DNA of 64,000 bases from Halomonas dongshanensis (lineage in GTDB: Bacteria > Pseudomonadota > Gammaproteobacteria > Pseudomonadales > Halomonadaceae), in NCBI RefSeq assembly GCF_024790395.1, contig NZ_JAJISC010000004.1, positions 248,001-312,000 of the forward strand, given 5' to 3'. The notes below the pieces were generated by a model. It searched no databases. It was not told the origin of the DNA and saw only the letters and a list, made by a program, of their open reading frames with translations. Made by a program: the position numbers and the translations under genes. Positions 28,638 to 39,702 of this stretch are shown in pieces; position 1 is the stretch's first letter, and each line of letters starts with the position of its first letter.

Positions 28638-29450
28638 TCATGGGCGCTGCTGGCTCGCTACCTGGGTGAGCGCGCCCGTTTCCAGCGTCAGCGCGGTCAT
28701 GGCGCCGCCCCAGACGCAGCCGGTATCCAGGCCAGTTACGCGTACGGCCGCCTGGGGCGTTTTGCCTTCAAGCGCGGCCCAGTGGCCGAAGAGTAGCTGC
28801 GGGTCGTCAGCGCGGGGAAACTGAAACCAGGGCCGAAAACCCGCCGGGGCGCTATCGAGGCCCTCCTTGGCGCTGAAGTCGAGCTGCCCGTTGGCATCGA
28901 TAAAGCGCATGCGGGTGAAGGCATTGACGATGAAGCGCAGACGGTCGTCGCCCTCAAGCTCATCATGCCAGCGCTCGGGCTGGTTGCCGAAAAGACGAGT
29001 AAGAAAGCGCCCGGCATGCTCGCCGCCGAGGGTATCCGTAACCTCCCCTGCCAGCGCTTCGGCGCGCTCGACGCGCCACTGGGGCAAAAGCCCGGCGTGA
29101 GCCATGACCACCTCGCCTTCACGCACCATCAGCGGCTGCGCCTGAAGCCAATCGAGCAGTGCCTCGCGATCCGGCGCGGCCAGAATGTCATATAGGGTAT
29201 CGCGTCGGTGCAGCCGACCGCCGCCGCGCGCAGCGACGAGCAAATGCAGATCATGATTGCCCAGCACGCAGCGCGCGGCGCTTCCCAGCGCCTTAATCTC
29301 GCGCAGGCAATCAAGCGACCCGGGGCCGCGATTGACCAGATCACCCACCAGCCAGAGCCGATCGGCGCGCGGGTCGAAAGCAAGCTTTTCCAATAGGGCG
29401 ACGAATTCGGCGTAACAGCCGTGCAGATCCCCGATGACGTAGGTGCGCAT
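28638..29450 (-). CDS. apaH: Bis(5'-nucleosyl)-tetraphosphatase, symmetrical
   Basis: About 270 residues from MRTYVIGDLHGC. It splits Ap4A into two ADP and removes Np4-type RNA caps. Metallophosphatase motifs are GDLHG, GDLVNRGPGS and GNHDLHLL, with MAHAGL further on. The ATG at 29450 has AAGG seven bases upstream; the in-frame TTG at 29456 is not needed. It follows apaG as in E. coli. Confidence 0.96.
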   Translation of the reverse strand: MRTYVIGDLHGCYAEFVALLEKLAFDPRADRLWLVGDLVNRGPGSLDCLREIKALGSAARCVLGNHDLHLLVAARGGGRLHRRDTLYDILAAPDREALLDWLQAQPLMVREGEVVMAHAGLLPQWRVERAEALAGEVTDTLGGEHAGRFLTRLFGNQPERWHDELEGDDRLRFIVNAFTRMRFIDANGQLDFSAKEGLDSAPAGFRPWFQFPRADDPQLLFGHWAALEGKTPQAAVRVTGLDTGCVWGGAMTALTLETGALTQVASQQRP

Positions 29451-29516
29451 TGCCAAGCCTTAACGCGAGGTTGTCAGTCGATGTATGAGCGAGATGAGCG
29501 AACGCCCTCCGCGCCC

Positions 29517-29894
29517 TCAGTGTAGCTGGTGCGGTACCGCCAGCCGAAACGGAGCGATAGGCTGCTCGAAGGCGCGCTGGTGAGCAATATCGAGCAGCGT
29601 ATAGGCGCCCTCCATGACCCCCACCGGGGTCTGTAGTATCGCCCGACTGGTGTAGCGAAAGCGCTGACCGGGACCGATCAGTGGCTGCTGGCCGACCACG
29701 CCCTTGCCGCGCACCTCTTGGCACTCACCGCTGCCTTGAGTGATCTTCCAGTAGCGTGCCATCAGCTGCACGCTGTGATCGCCCTGGTTGTGTACGGTGA
29801 CGGTATAGCTGAATACGTAGCGCCCTTCCAGGGCGCTGGATTCGCCGCCACGGTAGTTGGGCGTTACGCTGACGACGATGTCGGCCTCACTCAC
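29517..29894 (-). CDS. apaG: ApaG protein (Co2+/Mg2+ efflux-associated, fibronectin III-like fold)
   Basis: The GTG at 29894 gives 125 residues, the length of E. coli ApaG, with GGAG eight bases upstream; a longer ATG form from 29936 would overlap rsmA by 50 bases. The family core is ADIVVSVTPNYR, the YTVTVHNQGDHSVQLMARYW strand pair and the GKGVVGQQP loop. Its biochemical role is unsettled (links to Co2+ resistance and to nucleoside polyphosphates). It overlaps the rsmA stop. Confidence 0.92.
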   Translation of the reverse strand: MSEADIVVSVTPNYRGGESSALEGRYVFSYTVTVHNQGDHSVQLMARYWKITQGSGECQEVRGKGVVGQQPLIGPGQRFRYTSRAILQTPVGVMEGAYTLLDIAHQRAFEQPIAPFRLAVPHQLH

Positions 29895-30738
29895 CAGTAC
29901 GTTCTCCAGCACGCTCTTCAGTATGTTCTCCACCACTTGCGTCCTGATCGCTCACCCAGTTGGCCAGGGTAACGAACTCGGCGACGCTGAGCGTCTGTGG
30001 GCGGCGACCAGGGTCGATACCCAGTGCCGCCATGGCATCGGCGTCGATGCGCCCTTTGAGGTTGTTGCGCAGCGTCTTGCGCCGCTGGCCAAAGGCCTGG
30101 CGCACCAGATCGAACATCAGCGCCGGGTCGTGGGCGACAACGGGTAGCGTCGCGTGGGGGGTGAGCCGCACGATGGCCGAGTCCACCTTGGGACGCGGCA
30201 CGAAGGCCTCCGGCGGCACGATGAAGAGCTGCTCCACCTGGCAGTAGTACTGCGCCATGACCGAAAGGCGCCCCCAGTCGGCCGTGTCGGGAGCCGCCGC
30301 TAGGCGCTCGACCACTTCTTTTTGCAGCATGAAGTGCATGTCGGCCACCGCCGCCCCGGCGTCGAGCAGATGAATGATCAGCGGCGTGGAGATGTTATAG
30401 GGCAGGTTGCCCACGACGCGCAGCGGCGCCCCATCACCCTTGAGCTCGGCGAAGTCGAACTTCAGCGCATCGCCCTCGTGAATGACGAACTCGGGGTAGT
30501 TGAAAAACTGCACCCGCAGGCCGGGAATCAGGTCGCGGTCGAGCTCGATGACCTCGAGCTTGCCTGCGGCCTCCAGCAGCGGCTGGGTCAGCGCACCCTG
30601 CCCCGGACCGATCTCCACCAGCCGGTCGCCCTCGCGCGGCCCGATGGCGCGGACGATACGCGAGATGATGCCCGGGTCGCGAAGAAAGTTCTGACCAAAG
30701 CGTTTGCGAGCGCGATGCTGCTGCGGCACTTGAGACAT
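29887..30738 (-). CDS. rsmA: 16S rRNA (adenine1518-N6/adenine1519-N6) dimethyltransferase
   Basis: 283 residues (KsgA). It dimethylates two adjacent adenosines in the 3' hairpin of 16S rRNA during late 30S assembly. Visible motifs are RKRFGQNFLRDP, the SAM-binding VEIGPGQGALT and the catalytic VGNLPYNIST. It lies between pdxA and apaG in the conserved order. Confidence 0.97.
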   Translation of the reverse strand: MSQVPQQHRARKRFGQNFLRDPGIISRIVRAIGPREGDRLVEIGPGQGALTQPLLEAAGKLEVIELDRDLIPGLRVQFFNYPEFVIHEGDALKFDFAELKGDGAPLRVVGNLPYNISTPLIIHLLDAGAAVADMHFMLQKEVVERLAAAPDTADWGRLSVMAQYYCQVEQLFIVPPEAFVPRPKVDSAIVRLTPHATLPVVAHDPALMFDLVRQAFGQRRKTLRNNLKGRIDADAMAALGIDPGRRPQTLSVAEFVTLANWVSDQDASGGEHTEERAGERTGE

Positions 30739-30787
30739 CGAAAGGAGTTCCTTGGAAATGCTGACTGACGGTGGCTAGCTACTTTTT

Positions 30788-31843
30788 CTAGCGTTCATTC
30801 GTTTTCTGGCGTTGGCTCAGCTGGCGCGCCAAGCGCAAGGCGACGCCGAGACTGCCCGGGTCGGCGGTGCCGCGACCGGCAAGATCCAGCGCGGTGCCGT
30901 GATCTACCGAGGTGCGTACGAGCGGCAAGCCTAGGGTGATATTGGCCGCCTGTCCAAAGCCTGCGTACTTGAGCACGGCCAGGCCCTGGTCGTGATACAT
31001 CGCCAGCACCGCGTCGACCTCACGCAGATGGCGCGGGGTGAACAGCGTATCGGCGGGATAGGGGCCGCGCACGTCGATGCCTTGGGCACGCAGCGTGGTA
31101 AGCGTGGGCTCGATGATATCGCGCTCCTCGAAGCCTAAATGCCCGCCCTCACCGGCGTGAGGGTTGAGCCCACAAACAGCGATACGCGGCGCCGCGATGC
31201 CGAATTGACCACGCAGGTCCGCATCGAGCAGACGTGTCACTCGGGTGAGCCGTTCGGGAGTGATCGCATCGGCCACGTCGCGCAGCGGCAGATGCGTGGT
31301 CGCCAACGCCACGCGCAGGCCCCGCTCGCCCTGCCACTCGGGCCCACGGGCGTGCAGGGCGACGTCAGTAGCCAGCATCATCACCACCTCGGGCACGCCG
31401 CAGGCATCGCGTAGCCACTCGGTATGGCCGGTGAAACCGCTAAATCCACCCTCGATGATTACGCCCTTGTGCAGCGGCGCCGTGACCATGGCCGCCGCCA
31501 GCCCCTGCTGGCACGCCGCAACGGCCACCTCCAGCGTCTTGATGACGTAGGCAGCGTTGGCGGAATCGAGCACGCCAGGCGTCACCGGGGCTGCGAGCGC
31601 GACCGGCCAGACGGGAAGCGTTGCCTGCGCCATGGAAAGGGGCTCACCCGGTGCGCACTCGACAACAGGAACATCGAGCCCCAACTGCTGCGCCCGCTGG
31701 CGTAAAAGCGCAGGATCACCGATCGCCACGCAGCCCTCGGGAAGCTGACCGCTGGCGGCCAGCATCAACGTGAGGTCAGGGCCAATGCCCGCTGGCTCAC
31801 CGGTGGTGATAGCCAGCGGCAGCGAGGTCGCGTTGGCGCTCAT
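30788..31843 (-). CDS. pdxA: 4-hydroxythreonine-4-phosphate dehydrogenase
   Basis: 351 residues; an NAD-dependent oxidase in the DXP-dependent pyridoxal phosphate pathway. Markers are ITTGEPAGIGPDL near the start, the APLHKGVIIEGGFSGFTGHTEWL block, and the metal-binding His residues in LNPHAGEGGHLG and AMYHDQGLAVLKY. The ATG overlaps the surA stop by one base (TAATG). Confidence 0.96.
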   Translation of the reverse strand: MSANATSLPLAITTGEPAGIGPDLTLMLAASGQLPEGCVAIGDPALLRQRAQQLGLDVPVVECAPGEPLSMAQATLPVWPVALAAPVTPGVLDSANAAYVIKTLEVAVAACQQGLAAAMVTAPLHKGVIIEGGFSGFTGHTEWLRDACGVPEVVMMLATDVALHARGPEWQGERGLRVALATTHLPLRDVADAITPERLTRVTRLLDADLRGQFGIAAPRIAVCGLNPHAGEGGHLGFEERDIIEPTLTTLRAQGIDVRGPYPADTLFTPRHLREVDAVLAMYHDQGLAVLKYAGFGQAANITLGLPLVRTSVDHGTALDLAGRGTADPGSLGVALRLARQLSQRQKTNER

Positions 31844-32859
31844 TAGAGGCGAATATCGACGAAGGCTTGCGAGCGAATCTCATCGAGCCAGACGTCGAGC
31901 TCTTCGTTGGCACGACGCTGGAAGATGGCCTGCCGCACCTGCTCGCGCTGGCTCTCCTGGGTCACGTCCTGGCGGCGGCGCTCCTCCACTTCGATAATGT
32001 GGTAGCCAAACTGCGAGCGCACGGGCGCGGAGATTTGGCCCGGCGCCAGCGCCGTCAGCGCCTCTTCGAAGGCGGGAACGGTCTGCCCTGGGCGCACCCA
32101 GCCAAGCTCGCCGCCGTTCAAGGCGCTGCCGCTATCGTCGCTGTATTCGCGAGCGACGCTGGCAAAATCTTCGCCCTGACGCAGGCGGCTAATGGCCTGC
32201 TCGGCCCGGGAACGGGCTTGAGCTTCGTCGCGGGTCGGGGTGAGGCTTACCAGAATATGGCGCGCGCGCGTCTCTTCGATAAACGCCTGCTGACCGCCAC
32301 CGCTTTGCTGGTTGAGCAGACGGTCGACGTCGCGGTCGCTGATCGACACGCGTTGGCCAACCTGGCTTTGCTGCACTTGGCGCATCAGCATTTCGCGACG
32401 AATGTCGTTACGCACCTGCGCCATGGTCATGCCATCGGCCTCGATGGCGTCGGCGAACTGATCCAGGGTCATGCCATTGGACTCGGCCACGCCGCGCACC
32501 TGCCGGTTGAGCTCGGTGTCGTCGATGCTCAGGTTGGCATTTTCAGCCATCTGCAGCTGAATCTCTTCGAGGATCATGCGTTCGAGCACCTGGGAGGCGA
32601 ACTGCTGGCGCGGCGGCAGCGAGCTGCCCTGCGCTTGGGCCTGCTGCTCGATCTGGGCGATGCGATCGTCGAGCTCGCTTTGCAGAATCACGCCATCGTT
32701 GACCACCGCTACCACGCGATTGAGCGACTGGCGCTCGACCGAGGACTGGAAGCTCTGCGCCTGGGCGGCGAGAGGCAATACCGCTACACCCGCAACGATG
32801 AATACGCCACTCAGCGAGAGCGTCTTGGCACGGGCAAGCAGGGTCTTTCTCATTTTCAT
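31843..32859 (-). CDS. surA: Periplasmic chaperone / peptidyl-prolyl isomerase SurA, one parvulin domain
   Basis: About 338 residues from MKMRKTLLA, with a signal peptide cleaved near LAAQAQS. The N-terminal chaperone domain (VAVVNDGVILQSELDDRI) is typical of SurA. Only one parvulin domain is visible (ARHILVSLTPTRDEAQ ... GYHIIEVEERR), while E. coli SurA (428 residues) has two. It is flanked by lptD, a known client, and pdxA. The in-frame start at 32937 runs into lptD coding sequence and is rejected. Confidence 0.93.
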   Translation of the reverse strand: MKMRKTLLARAKTLSLSGVFIVAGVAVLPLAAQAQSFQSSVERQSLNRVVAVVNDGVILQSELDDRIAQIEQQAQAQGSSLPPRQQFASQVLERMILEEIQLQMAENANLSIDDTELNRQVRGVAESNGMTLDQFADAIEADGMTMAQVRNDIRREMLMRQVQQSQVGQRVSISDRDVDRLLNQQSGGGQQAFIEETRARHILVSLTPTRDEAQARSRAEQAISRLRQGEDFASVAREYSDDSGSALNGGELGWVRPGQTVPAFEEALTALAPGQISAPVRSQFGYHIIEVEERRRQDVTQESQREQVRQAIFQRRANEELDVWLDEIRSQAFVDIRL

Positions 32860-32896
32860 AGCAAACGTCTCATCAGTTGGCTCTTTCGTCCTTGCC

Positions 32897-35347
32897 TTAC
32901 AGGACCGTAGGGCGATAGCCGGGAATGGTGCGCTCAAAGTAGCTGTCGGCCTGCTGACCTACACCGCCGAGTCCACGGAACACGAAACGCAGGAAGATGC
33001 CGCGATCGGTGAAGTCGTCGTCGATGAAGGCAGTGTCGTTGTCATCGACCCATTCGCGCCACACTACCTGCACGCCGTAGCAGCAGTCGTTCCACTGTAC
33101 TCCGGCGAGCTGTTCGAGCGAACGATCATTGGTCTGATCGTGCAGGTAACGGCCGATCAAATCAATCTGAGGGGTCGCTTTCCAGGCAAAGGAGAGATCC
33201 CACTCTTCACGGTTGTAGTTACGAAAGCCGTCGTCGCCGGGCACGATGTCGGGATCGAACCCTTCGATCTCCCAACGGTAGCCAAGGTTCACTATGTGGC
33301 CTGCCGGATGACGATAGCGTAGATCGAGGGTCGAGCTCTCGGTGCGTTCGCGTTCGTCGTCGTAAAGCCACTCGACACCCGTACTCCAGCGTTCGTCGAT
33401 TTGCCAGTCGAGCCGCGAGACCACCGGTGAACGATCGCGGGTCGCTTGGTAGCGGCTGAGTGGATTGACACTGGGGTCATCTTCGGGACGCGCCGGTAGC
33501 GTATCCGGGTTACCGTCGCGATCGATGCGTCGCTCGGAGAAGTAGTAACTCTGGCCGATCCCGGCGCGCAGGCGCTCACGCCCAGAGGCGTCTTCGAGCA
33601 GGCGCGACTCGAGTCCTACCGAGAGACGGTTAAGATCACCCACGCGGTCAGCGCCCGAGAAGCGGTGCGGCGACCACAATTGATCCCAGGAGAAGGCGCG
33701 CTCGTAGCTGTCGAAGTCCGGCAGTTGGCGCTGATCTTCGCGCGGCACATAGGCGTAGTTCAAGCGTGGCTCCAGCGTCTGGCGGTAGCCGCGCTGGCCA
33801 AGATCGAGCTCGCGCTCGAAGACGAGCCCGGCATCCACGGAGGTGATCGCGGTGCTGCGAGTAGGCGTATCGCTGCGCTCGGTCTCACGGCTGCCGTAGT
33901 CGAGATCGTAGGTGGTGTACCACAGCTCGCTACGCGGCTCCAAATAGCCCCAAGGCGCCTCGAACCGCCAGCCCAAAGCCGGGGTCAGGTGCACGCGGCT
34001 ACCGGTCATCGCTTCGCGCTCGGGCACCAGGTTCTCGTCGATATCGCGCCAGAAGTAGGTGGCGTTAGCGTTCCACTCACCGTAAAAGCCCTCGCCCAGC
34101 GGCACGCGGGCGTTGGCGGTCAGGCTCGGCAACTGGTAGAACGGCTTGTCACTATCGGCCAGGGGGTCTTCCAGGCGCTGATAGCCCTGGGCGCGGGCGT
34201 CGAGCTGCCAGATATCGCCGCGGTAGTCGATCTGCGCCAAGCGATCCAGACTCACGCGGTCACTGCTGCCGAACTCGCCACCAAAATCATCGAAGTAGCG
34301 ACCGTCGCTCGCCGAGCCATAGCGCAGCTCGTAACCGCTGCGCGGATTGATCCGTCCACTGTGCTGGGCTTCGATGTACCAGCGGTCCATCCCCCGGTAG
34401 CGATCGCTATCACCGCTGGAGCCACCGTCGTCGCTGCTGAGGTAGCCGCCCTCCACGGTGCCCTGGGCGTTGGGCAGTAGGTAGCGGTACTCGCCGTTGA
34501 GTAGCAGGCCGCGATCGGTGATCCAGCGCGGCGTGATGGTGGCGTCCTGGTTGGGCGCGATGTTCCAGTAAAACGGCTGAGCGTAATCCAGGCCGTCGCC
34601 GGAGAAGCTGAAAGCGGGCCAGAGCAGCCCCGTGTGGCGGCGGTCGTCGATGGGAAAACGCAGCCACGGCCAGTAGAACACCGGCACGTCCTTGACCATC
34701 AAGCGGGCGTTGCGCGCGGTGCCAAAGCCGCTGGCCTGGTCGAGCAAAATATCGCTGCCCACAAGATGCCAGGTGTTCTCTCCCGGGTCACAGGTGGTGA
34801 AGGTGGCATCCTGCAAGCGGTACAGGTCTTCGCCCACCTGTTCGAGCTGGTCGGCTTGGCCACGCAAGTGCTGGTCGTAGAGCACGTAGTGGCTATTGCG
34901 TAGCGAGGCGCGGTCTTCGTTGAGCATCAGCGTGGCACTGTCGCCGCGCACCAGCGCCCGGCCGTCGCGCAGGGCGAGCCGACCCTGGGCGTCGACCTGC
35001 TGGCGGTCGCTGGGTACGAAGACTTCATCGGCCTCAAGCTCGGCCACGCCGCGACGCAGTACGACGTCGCCGCGCAGCATGGCTTCGCCGTTGGCGGCGT
35101 AGTCGGCTTCGCTCGCCTCCAGTGACAGCGTTTCCGGATTCTCCTCTTCGGGCAGCCGGTAGGCAGGCATCACATAGCGCCCACGACAGAGCTGCCCCGC
35201 TGCAGCGGCGCGGTCCCAGGGTTGCCAATCCAGGGCTTCTGGCGCCAGGGGTTCGCCCTGCGCCAGCGCGGTGAAGGAGGCGCTCGCCAGCAGGCTGCCG
35301 ACCAGCGTCTGTGCGGTTGGCAAGGTGCGCGTCAATCGCTTGCCCAT
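32897..35347 (-). CDS. lptD: LPS-assembly outer-membrane protein LptD
   Basis: About 816 residues from MGKRLTRTLPT (AAGGA nine bases upstream). A signal peptide ends at ALAQ, followed by the OstA/LptA-like N-terminal domain (SEADYAANGEAMLRGDVVLRRG) and a large beta-barrel. Two N-terminal cysteines (GQLCRGRY and FTTCDPG) and a C-terminal CC pair (WNDCCYGVQVVW) match the disulfide arrangement that LptD needs. With LptE it inserts lipopolysaccharide into the outer leaflet. It is the first gene of the minus-strand series ending at cca, divergent from amgK. Confidence 0.97.
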   Translation of the reverse strand: MGKRLTRTLPTAQTLVGSLLASASFTALAQGEPLAPEALDWQPWDRAAAAGQLCRGRYVMPAYRLPEEENPETLSLEASEADYAANGEAMLRGDVVLRRGVAELEADEVFVPSDRQQVDAQGRLALRDGRALVRGDSATLMLNEDRASLRNSHYVLYDQHLRGQADQLEQVGEDLYRLQDATFTTCDPGENTWHLVGSDILLDQASGFGTARNARLMVKDVPVFYWPWLRFPIDDRRHTGLLWPAFSFSGDGLDYAQPFYWNIAPNQDATITPRWITDRGLLLNGEYRYLLPNAQGTVEGGYLSSDDGGSSGDSDRYRGMDRWYIEAQHSGRINPRSGYELRYGSASDGRYFDDFGGEFGSSDRVSLDRLAQIDYRGDIWQLDARAQGYQRLEDPLADSDKPFYQLPSLTANARVPLGEGFYGEWNANATYFWRDIDENLVPEREAMTGSRVHLTPALGWRFEAPWGYLEPRSELWYTTYDLDYGSRETERSDTPTRSTAITSVDAGLVFERELDLGQRGYRQTLEPRLNYAYVPREDQRQLPDFDSYERAFSWDQLWSPHRFSGADRVGDLNRLSVGLESRLLEDASGRERLRAGIGQSYYFSERRIDRDGNPDTLPARPEDDPSVNPLSRYQATRDRSPVVSRLDWQIDERWSTGVEWLYDDERERTESSTLDLRYRHPAGHIVNLGYRWEIEGFDPDIVPGDDGFRNYNREEWDLSFAWKATPQIDLIGRYLHDQTNDRSLEQLAGVQWNDCCYGVQVVWREWVDDNDTAFIDDDFTDRGIFLRFVFRGLGGVGQQADSYFERTIPGYRPTVL

Positions 35348-35417
35348 GTTCGTTATCCTTGGCATCGAGAATCGGTATTATACAGTCCGCATGATGCCCG
35401 ACCAGCAAGGAGCTTGC

Positions 35418-37105
<1,688 letters not shown>

Positions 37106-37270
37106 TGACGCCACGCGTTTTAGTGACTAAGTGCCGCGATAGGAGCAACGACCAAGCCAACGATAGCGGCGTCGATAAGTGCTATGCTGCGCCTCCTTTA
37201 GGGTCTTTCTTCAGTACTCTTCTCGGTACTTTTTCGACCTTTACGCATCAACGTTGACGAGACAATAGCG

Positions 37271-37690
37271 ATGAAAACACGCATCAAATGGACGGATGGT
37301 CGGCAGTTCGTCGCCGAATCCGGCAGCGGCCACAGCGTGGTACTGGATGGCTCTCCCGAGCACGGCGGGCGCAATACCGGACCGCGCCCGATGGAGATGC
37401 TGCTGATGGGCATGGGCGGCTGCACCACCTTCGACGTACTCAACATTCTCGATAAGGCGCGCGCCGAGGTGACCAACTGCGTGGCCGACATTCAGGCCGA
37501 ACGCGCCGAGACCACGCCTGCGGTATTCACCAAGATCCATGTTCACTTCACCGTGACCGGACGTAACCTCAAGGAAAAGCAGGTGCAGCGCGCGGTGGAG
37601 CTTTCCGCCGAGAAGTACTGCAGCGCTTCGATCATGCTGGTCAACGGCGGCGTGGAGATTACCCACTCCTTCGACATCGTTGAGGGCTGA
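37271..37690 (+). CDS. OsmC family protein (peroxide-reducing fold)
   Basis: 139 residues. The OsmC/Ohr fold is indicated by PRPMEMLLMGMGGCTTFDVLNIL and by two cysteines, Cys51 and Cys117 (AEKYCSASIM), in the positions of the reactive pair. It is close to the YhfA-like branch rather than to Ohr. Characterised relatives reduce organic peroxides, but this branch has no proven role. It stands alone between murU and speD. Confidence 0.9.
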   Translation: MKTRIKWTDGRQFVAESGSGHSVVLDGSPEHGGRNTGPRPMEMLLMGMGGCTTFDVLNILDKARAEVTNCVADIQAERAETTPAVFTKIHVHFTVTGRNLKEKQVQRAVELSAEKYCSASIMLVNGGVEITHSFDIVEG

Positions 37691-37920
37691 GCCGCTACGC
37701 TCGCGACCGCGAAGCGACGTTCTCCTTCTCCCAACGAAAAAAAATGCCTGCCTGGATGCATACCGCGTCCCGGGCGGGCATAATACGCGCGCTCGTTACC
37801 CCCTCATGGGTATTCCAGGGGCGGCAGCGAGCGACGCATCAGACCCAGCGTCATCCAACGTAGATCGGTTCCGGCGCAGGCTCGTCGGGGTGTCTTCATC
37901 TGCCATAGGGAGGTTCGGAC
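37691..37920. other. Leader region of speD
   Basis: 230 bases without a gene. A CATAAT (about 37781-37786) could be a -10 element, and GGGAGG lies just before the GTG start of speD. No terminator is seen after the OsmC gene. Confidence 0.3.
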
Positions 37921-38715
37921 GTGTCAGATAATCTCCGACTCCATGGGTTCAACAACTTGACCAGTTCGTTGAGCTTCAATATTTACGACATCTGTTACGC
38001 CAAGACCGAAGAGCAGCGTGCGGCTTATATCGACTATATCGATGAGCTTTACAACGCCGAGCGGCTGACCCAGATCCTCAAGGATGTGACCAACATCATT
38101 GGGGCGCATGTGCTCAATATCGCCCGTCAGGATTACGAGCCCCACGGCGCCAGCGTGACCATCCTGATCGCCGAGCACGAGCTGGAAGATAGCGTACCGG
38201 CCCAAACCGAACCCGGCCCCGGTCCGCTGCCCGAGACGGTGGTTGCCCACCTGGACAAGAGTCATGTGACGGTGCATAGCTACCCTGAGTCCCACCCGGA
38301 CAACGGCATCAGCACCTTTCGCCTGGATATAGACGTCTCCACCTGTGGCCATATCAGCCCGCTAAAGGCGCTGAACTACCTGATCCATAGCTTCGATTCC
38401 GATATCGTGACCATGGATTACCGGGTGCGCGGCTTTACCCGCGACGTCGATGGCAAGAAGCTGTTCATCGACCACGACATCACCTCGATTCAGGACTACC
38501 TGGCCGACGATACCAAGCAGGCCTACCAGATGATCGACGTGAACGTCTATCAGGACAACATGTTCCACACCAAGATGCTGCTCAAGGATTTCGAGCTGGA
38601 TAACTACCTGTTCGGCACCTCACGGCGCGACATCACCTTCGAAGAAGCGCGCGACATCGAAAGCCGCCTGCGCAAAGAGATGCTGGAGATCTTCTACTCC
38701 CGCAACCTCGATTGA
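37921..38715 (+). CDS. speD: S-adenosylmethionine decarboxylase proenzyme
   Basis: 264 residues, the same length as E. coli SpeD, starting at GTG with GGGAGG upstream. It supplies decarboxylated SAM for spermidine. The self-cleavage site is [13 protein letters not shown], with Ser114 becoming the pyruvoyl group, and the catalytic Cys is in [13 protein letters not shown]. No speE gene is adjacent. Confidence 0.97.
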   Translation: MSDNLRLHGFNNLTSSLSFNIYDICYAKTEEQRAAYIDYIDELYNAERLTQILKDVTNIIGAHVLNIARQDYEPHGASVTILIAEHELEDSVPAQTEPGPGPLPETVVAHLDKSHVTVHSYPESHPDNGISTFRLDIDVSTCGHISPLKALNYLIHSFDSDIVTMDYRVRGFTRDVDGKKLFIDHDITSIQDYLADDTKQAYQMIDVNVYQDNMFHTKMLLKDFELDNYLFGTSRRDITFEEARDIESRLRKEMLEIFYSRNLD

Positions 38716-38731
38716 GCGTGTAGAACGAAGA

Positions 38732-38765
38732 ACGCAAAAAGCCGACGTCATATCGGCTTTTTGCG
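38732..38765. terminator. Bidirectional terminator between speD and lpxL
   Basis: ACGCAAAAAGCCGA ... TCGGCTTTTTGCGT: a long inverted repeat with A/T tracts inside both arms, serving the converging genes. Confidence 0.85.
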
Positions 38766-38774
38766 TAATAGCGG

Positions 38775-39689
38775 TTAGTAGAACCCTGCTTCGCCTTCCG
38801 GGCGCGTCTTGAAGCGGCGGTGCAGCCAGAGATACTGCTCGGGATGCTTGCGGATGGCGCGCTCGATGAACTGGTTGACGCGGGTGGCGTCGGCCACCTC
38901 GTCACCGCTGGGGAAATTATCGAAAGCGGGCAAACACTCGATGGTGTAGCTGCGGTTATCGGGGTTGCGGTGAAACATCAGCGGCACTACCGGTGCGCCG
39001 GTCATGCGGGCGATCTTGGCGGTAAGGCGAATAGTAGCCGCCTGATGGCCGAAAAACGGTGCGAAAACGCTGGCCTCACGACCGAAGTCCTGGTCGGGCG
39101 AATACCACACGATATGCCCAGCTTTGATGCGCCGTACCACGCCGCGCAGATCGTGCCGATCGATCGCCTGGCCGAAGATGCGCGAACGCGCGCGGGTCAT
39201 GAAGCGCTCGAACAGCGGGTTGTTGTGCGGGCGGTAGACCACGTCGGCGGGGAAGAACAGTGAGTGCAGCGCGCCACCTAAGTCTAGGGTCGAAAAGTGA
39301 ATGCCTACCACCAGTACGCCCTTGCCTTCGGCCTTGGCCCGCGCTAGGTGCTCCTGGCCGTGGTAAGCCACGCGGTGGCGAAGCCCCTCGGCGTCGCGGC
39401 ACCAGCCGGTAGCGGTTTCGACCAAGCCGATGCCGTTGGCAATGAAGGTCTCGCGCACCAGGCGCTTCTGCTCGTCTGGCCCCTTTTCGGGAAAACAGAG
39501 CGCAAGGTTGGTCTCGGTAATGCGCCGACGCCGACGCGCGAAGCGCCAGGCCAGAAGGCCCAGCGCTTTACCTACGGCAAGCCGCAGCCGCCAGGGCAGC
39601 CAAGCGGCTAGGTACATAGCACCAATGGCGATCCAGGTGGGCCAGTAGCGCGGATGGGCAAAGGAGCGGGGGTATGGGGTCTTGGCCAT
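38775..39689 (-). CDS. lpxL: Lipid A biosynthesis acyltransferase (lauroyl/myristoyl type)
   Basis: 304 residues with one N-terminal membrane segment (about 15-35) and the HX4D acyltransferase motif in GIHFSTLDLGG near residue 132. VYRPHNNPLFERFMTRAR, WYSPDQDFG and SVFAPFFG are typical of the LpxL/HtrB group. It adds a secondary acyl chain to Kdo2-lipid IVA. LpxL versus LpxM cannot be settled by sequence alone. It is 13 bases downstream of alr on the same strand. Confidence 0.88.
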   Translation of the reverse strand: MAKTPYPRSFAHPRYWPTWIAIGAMYLAAWLPWRLRLAVGKALGLLAWRFARRRRRITETNLALCFPEKGPDEQKRLVRETFIANGIGLVETATGWCRDAEGLRHRVAYHGQEHLARAKAEGKGVLVVGIHFSTLDLGGALHSLFFPADVVYRPHNNPLFERFMTRARSRIFGQAIDRHDLRGVVRRIKAGHIVWYSPDQDFGREASVFAPFFGHQAATIRLTAKIARMTGAPVVPLMFHRNPDNRSYTIECLPAFDNFPSGDEVADATRVNQFIERAIRKHPEQYLWLHRRFKTRPEGEAGFY

Positions 39690-39702
39690 GCCTAATCGTG
39701 TC

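Noticed and set aside
31867..32910. 347-codon open frame antisense to surA
   Set aside because: Shadow of surA; no domain, no ribosome-binding site, composition typical of an antisense frame.
33665..34480. 271-codon open frame antisense to lptD
   Set aside because: Lies wholly inside the lptD barrel-coding region, and its translated sequence is low in information.
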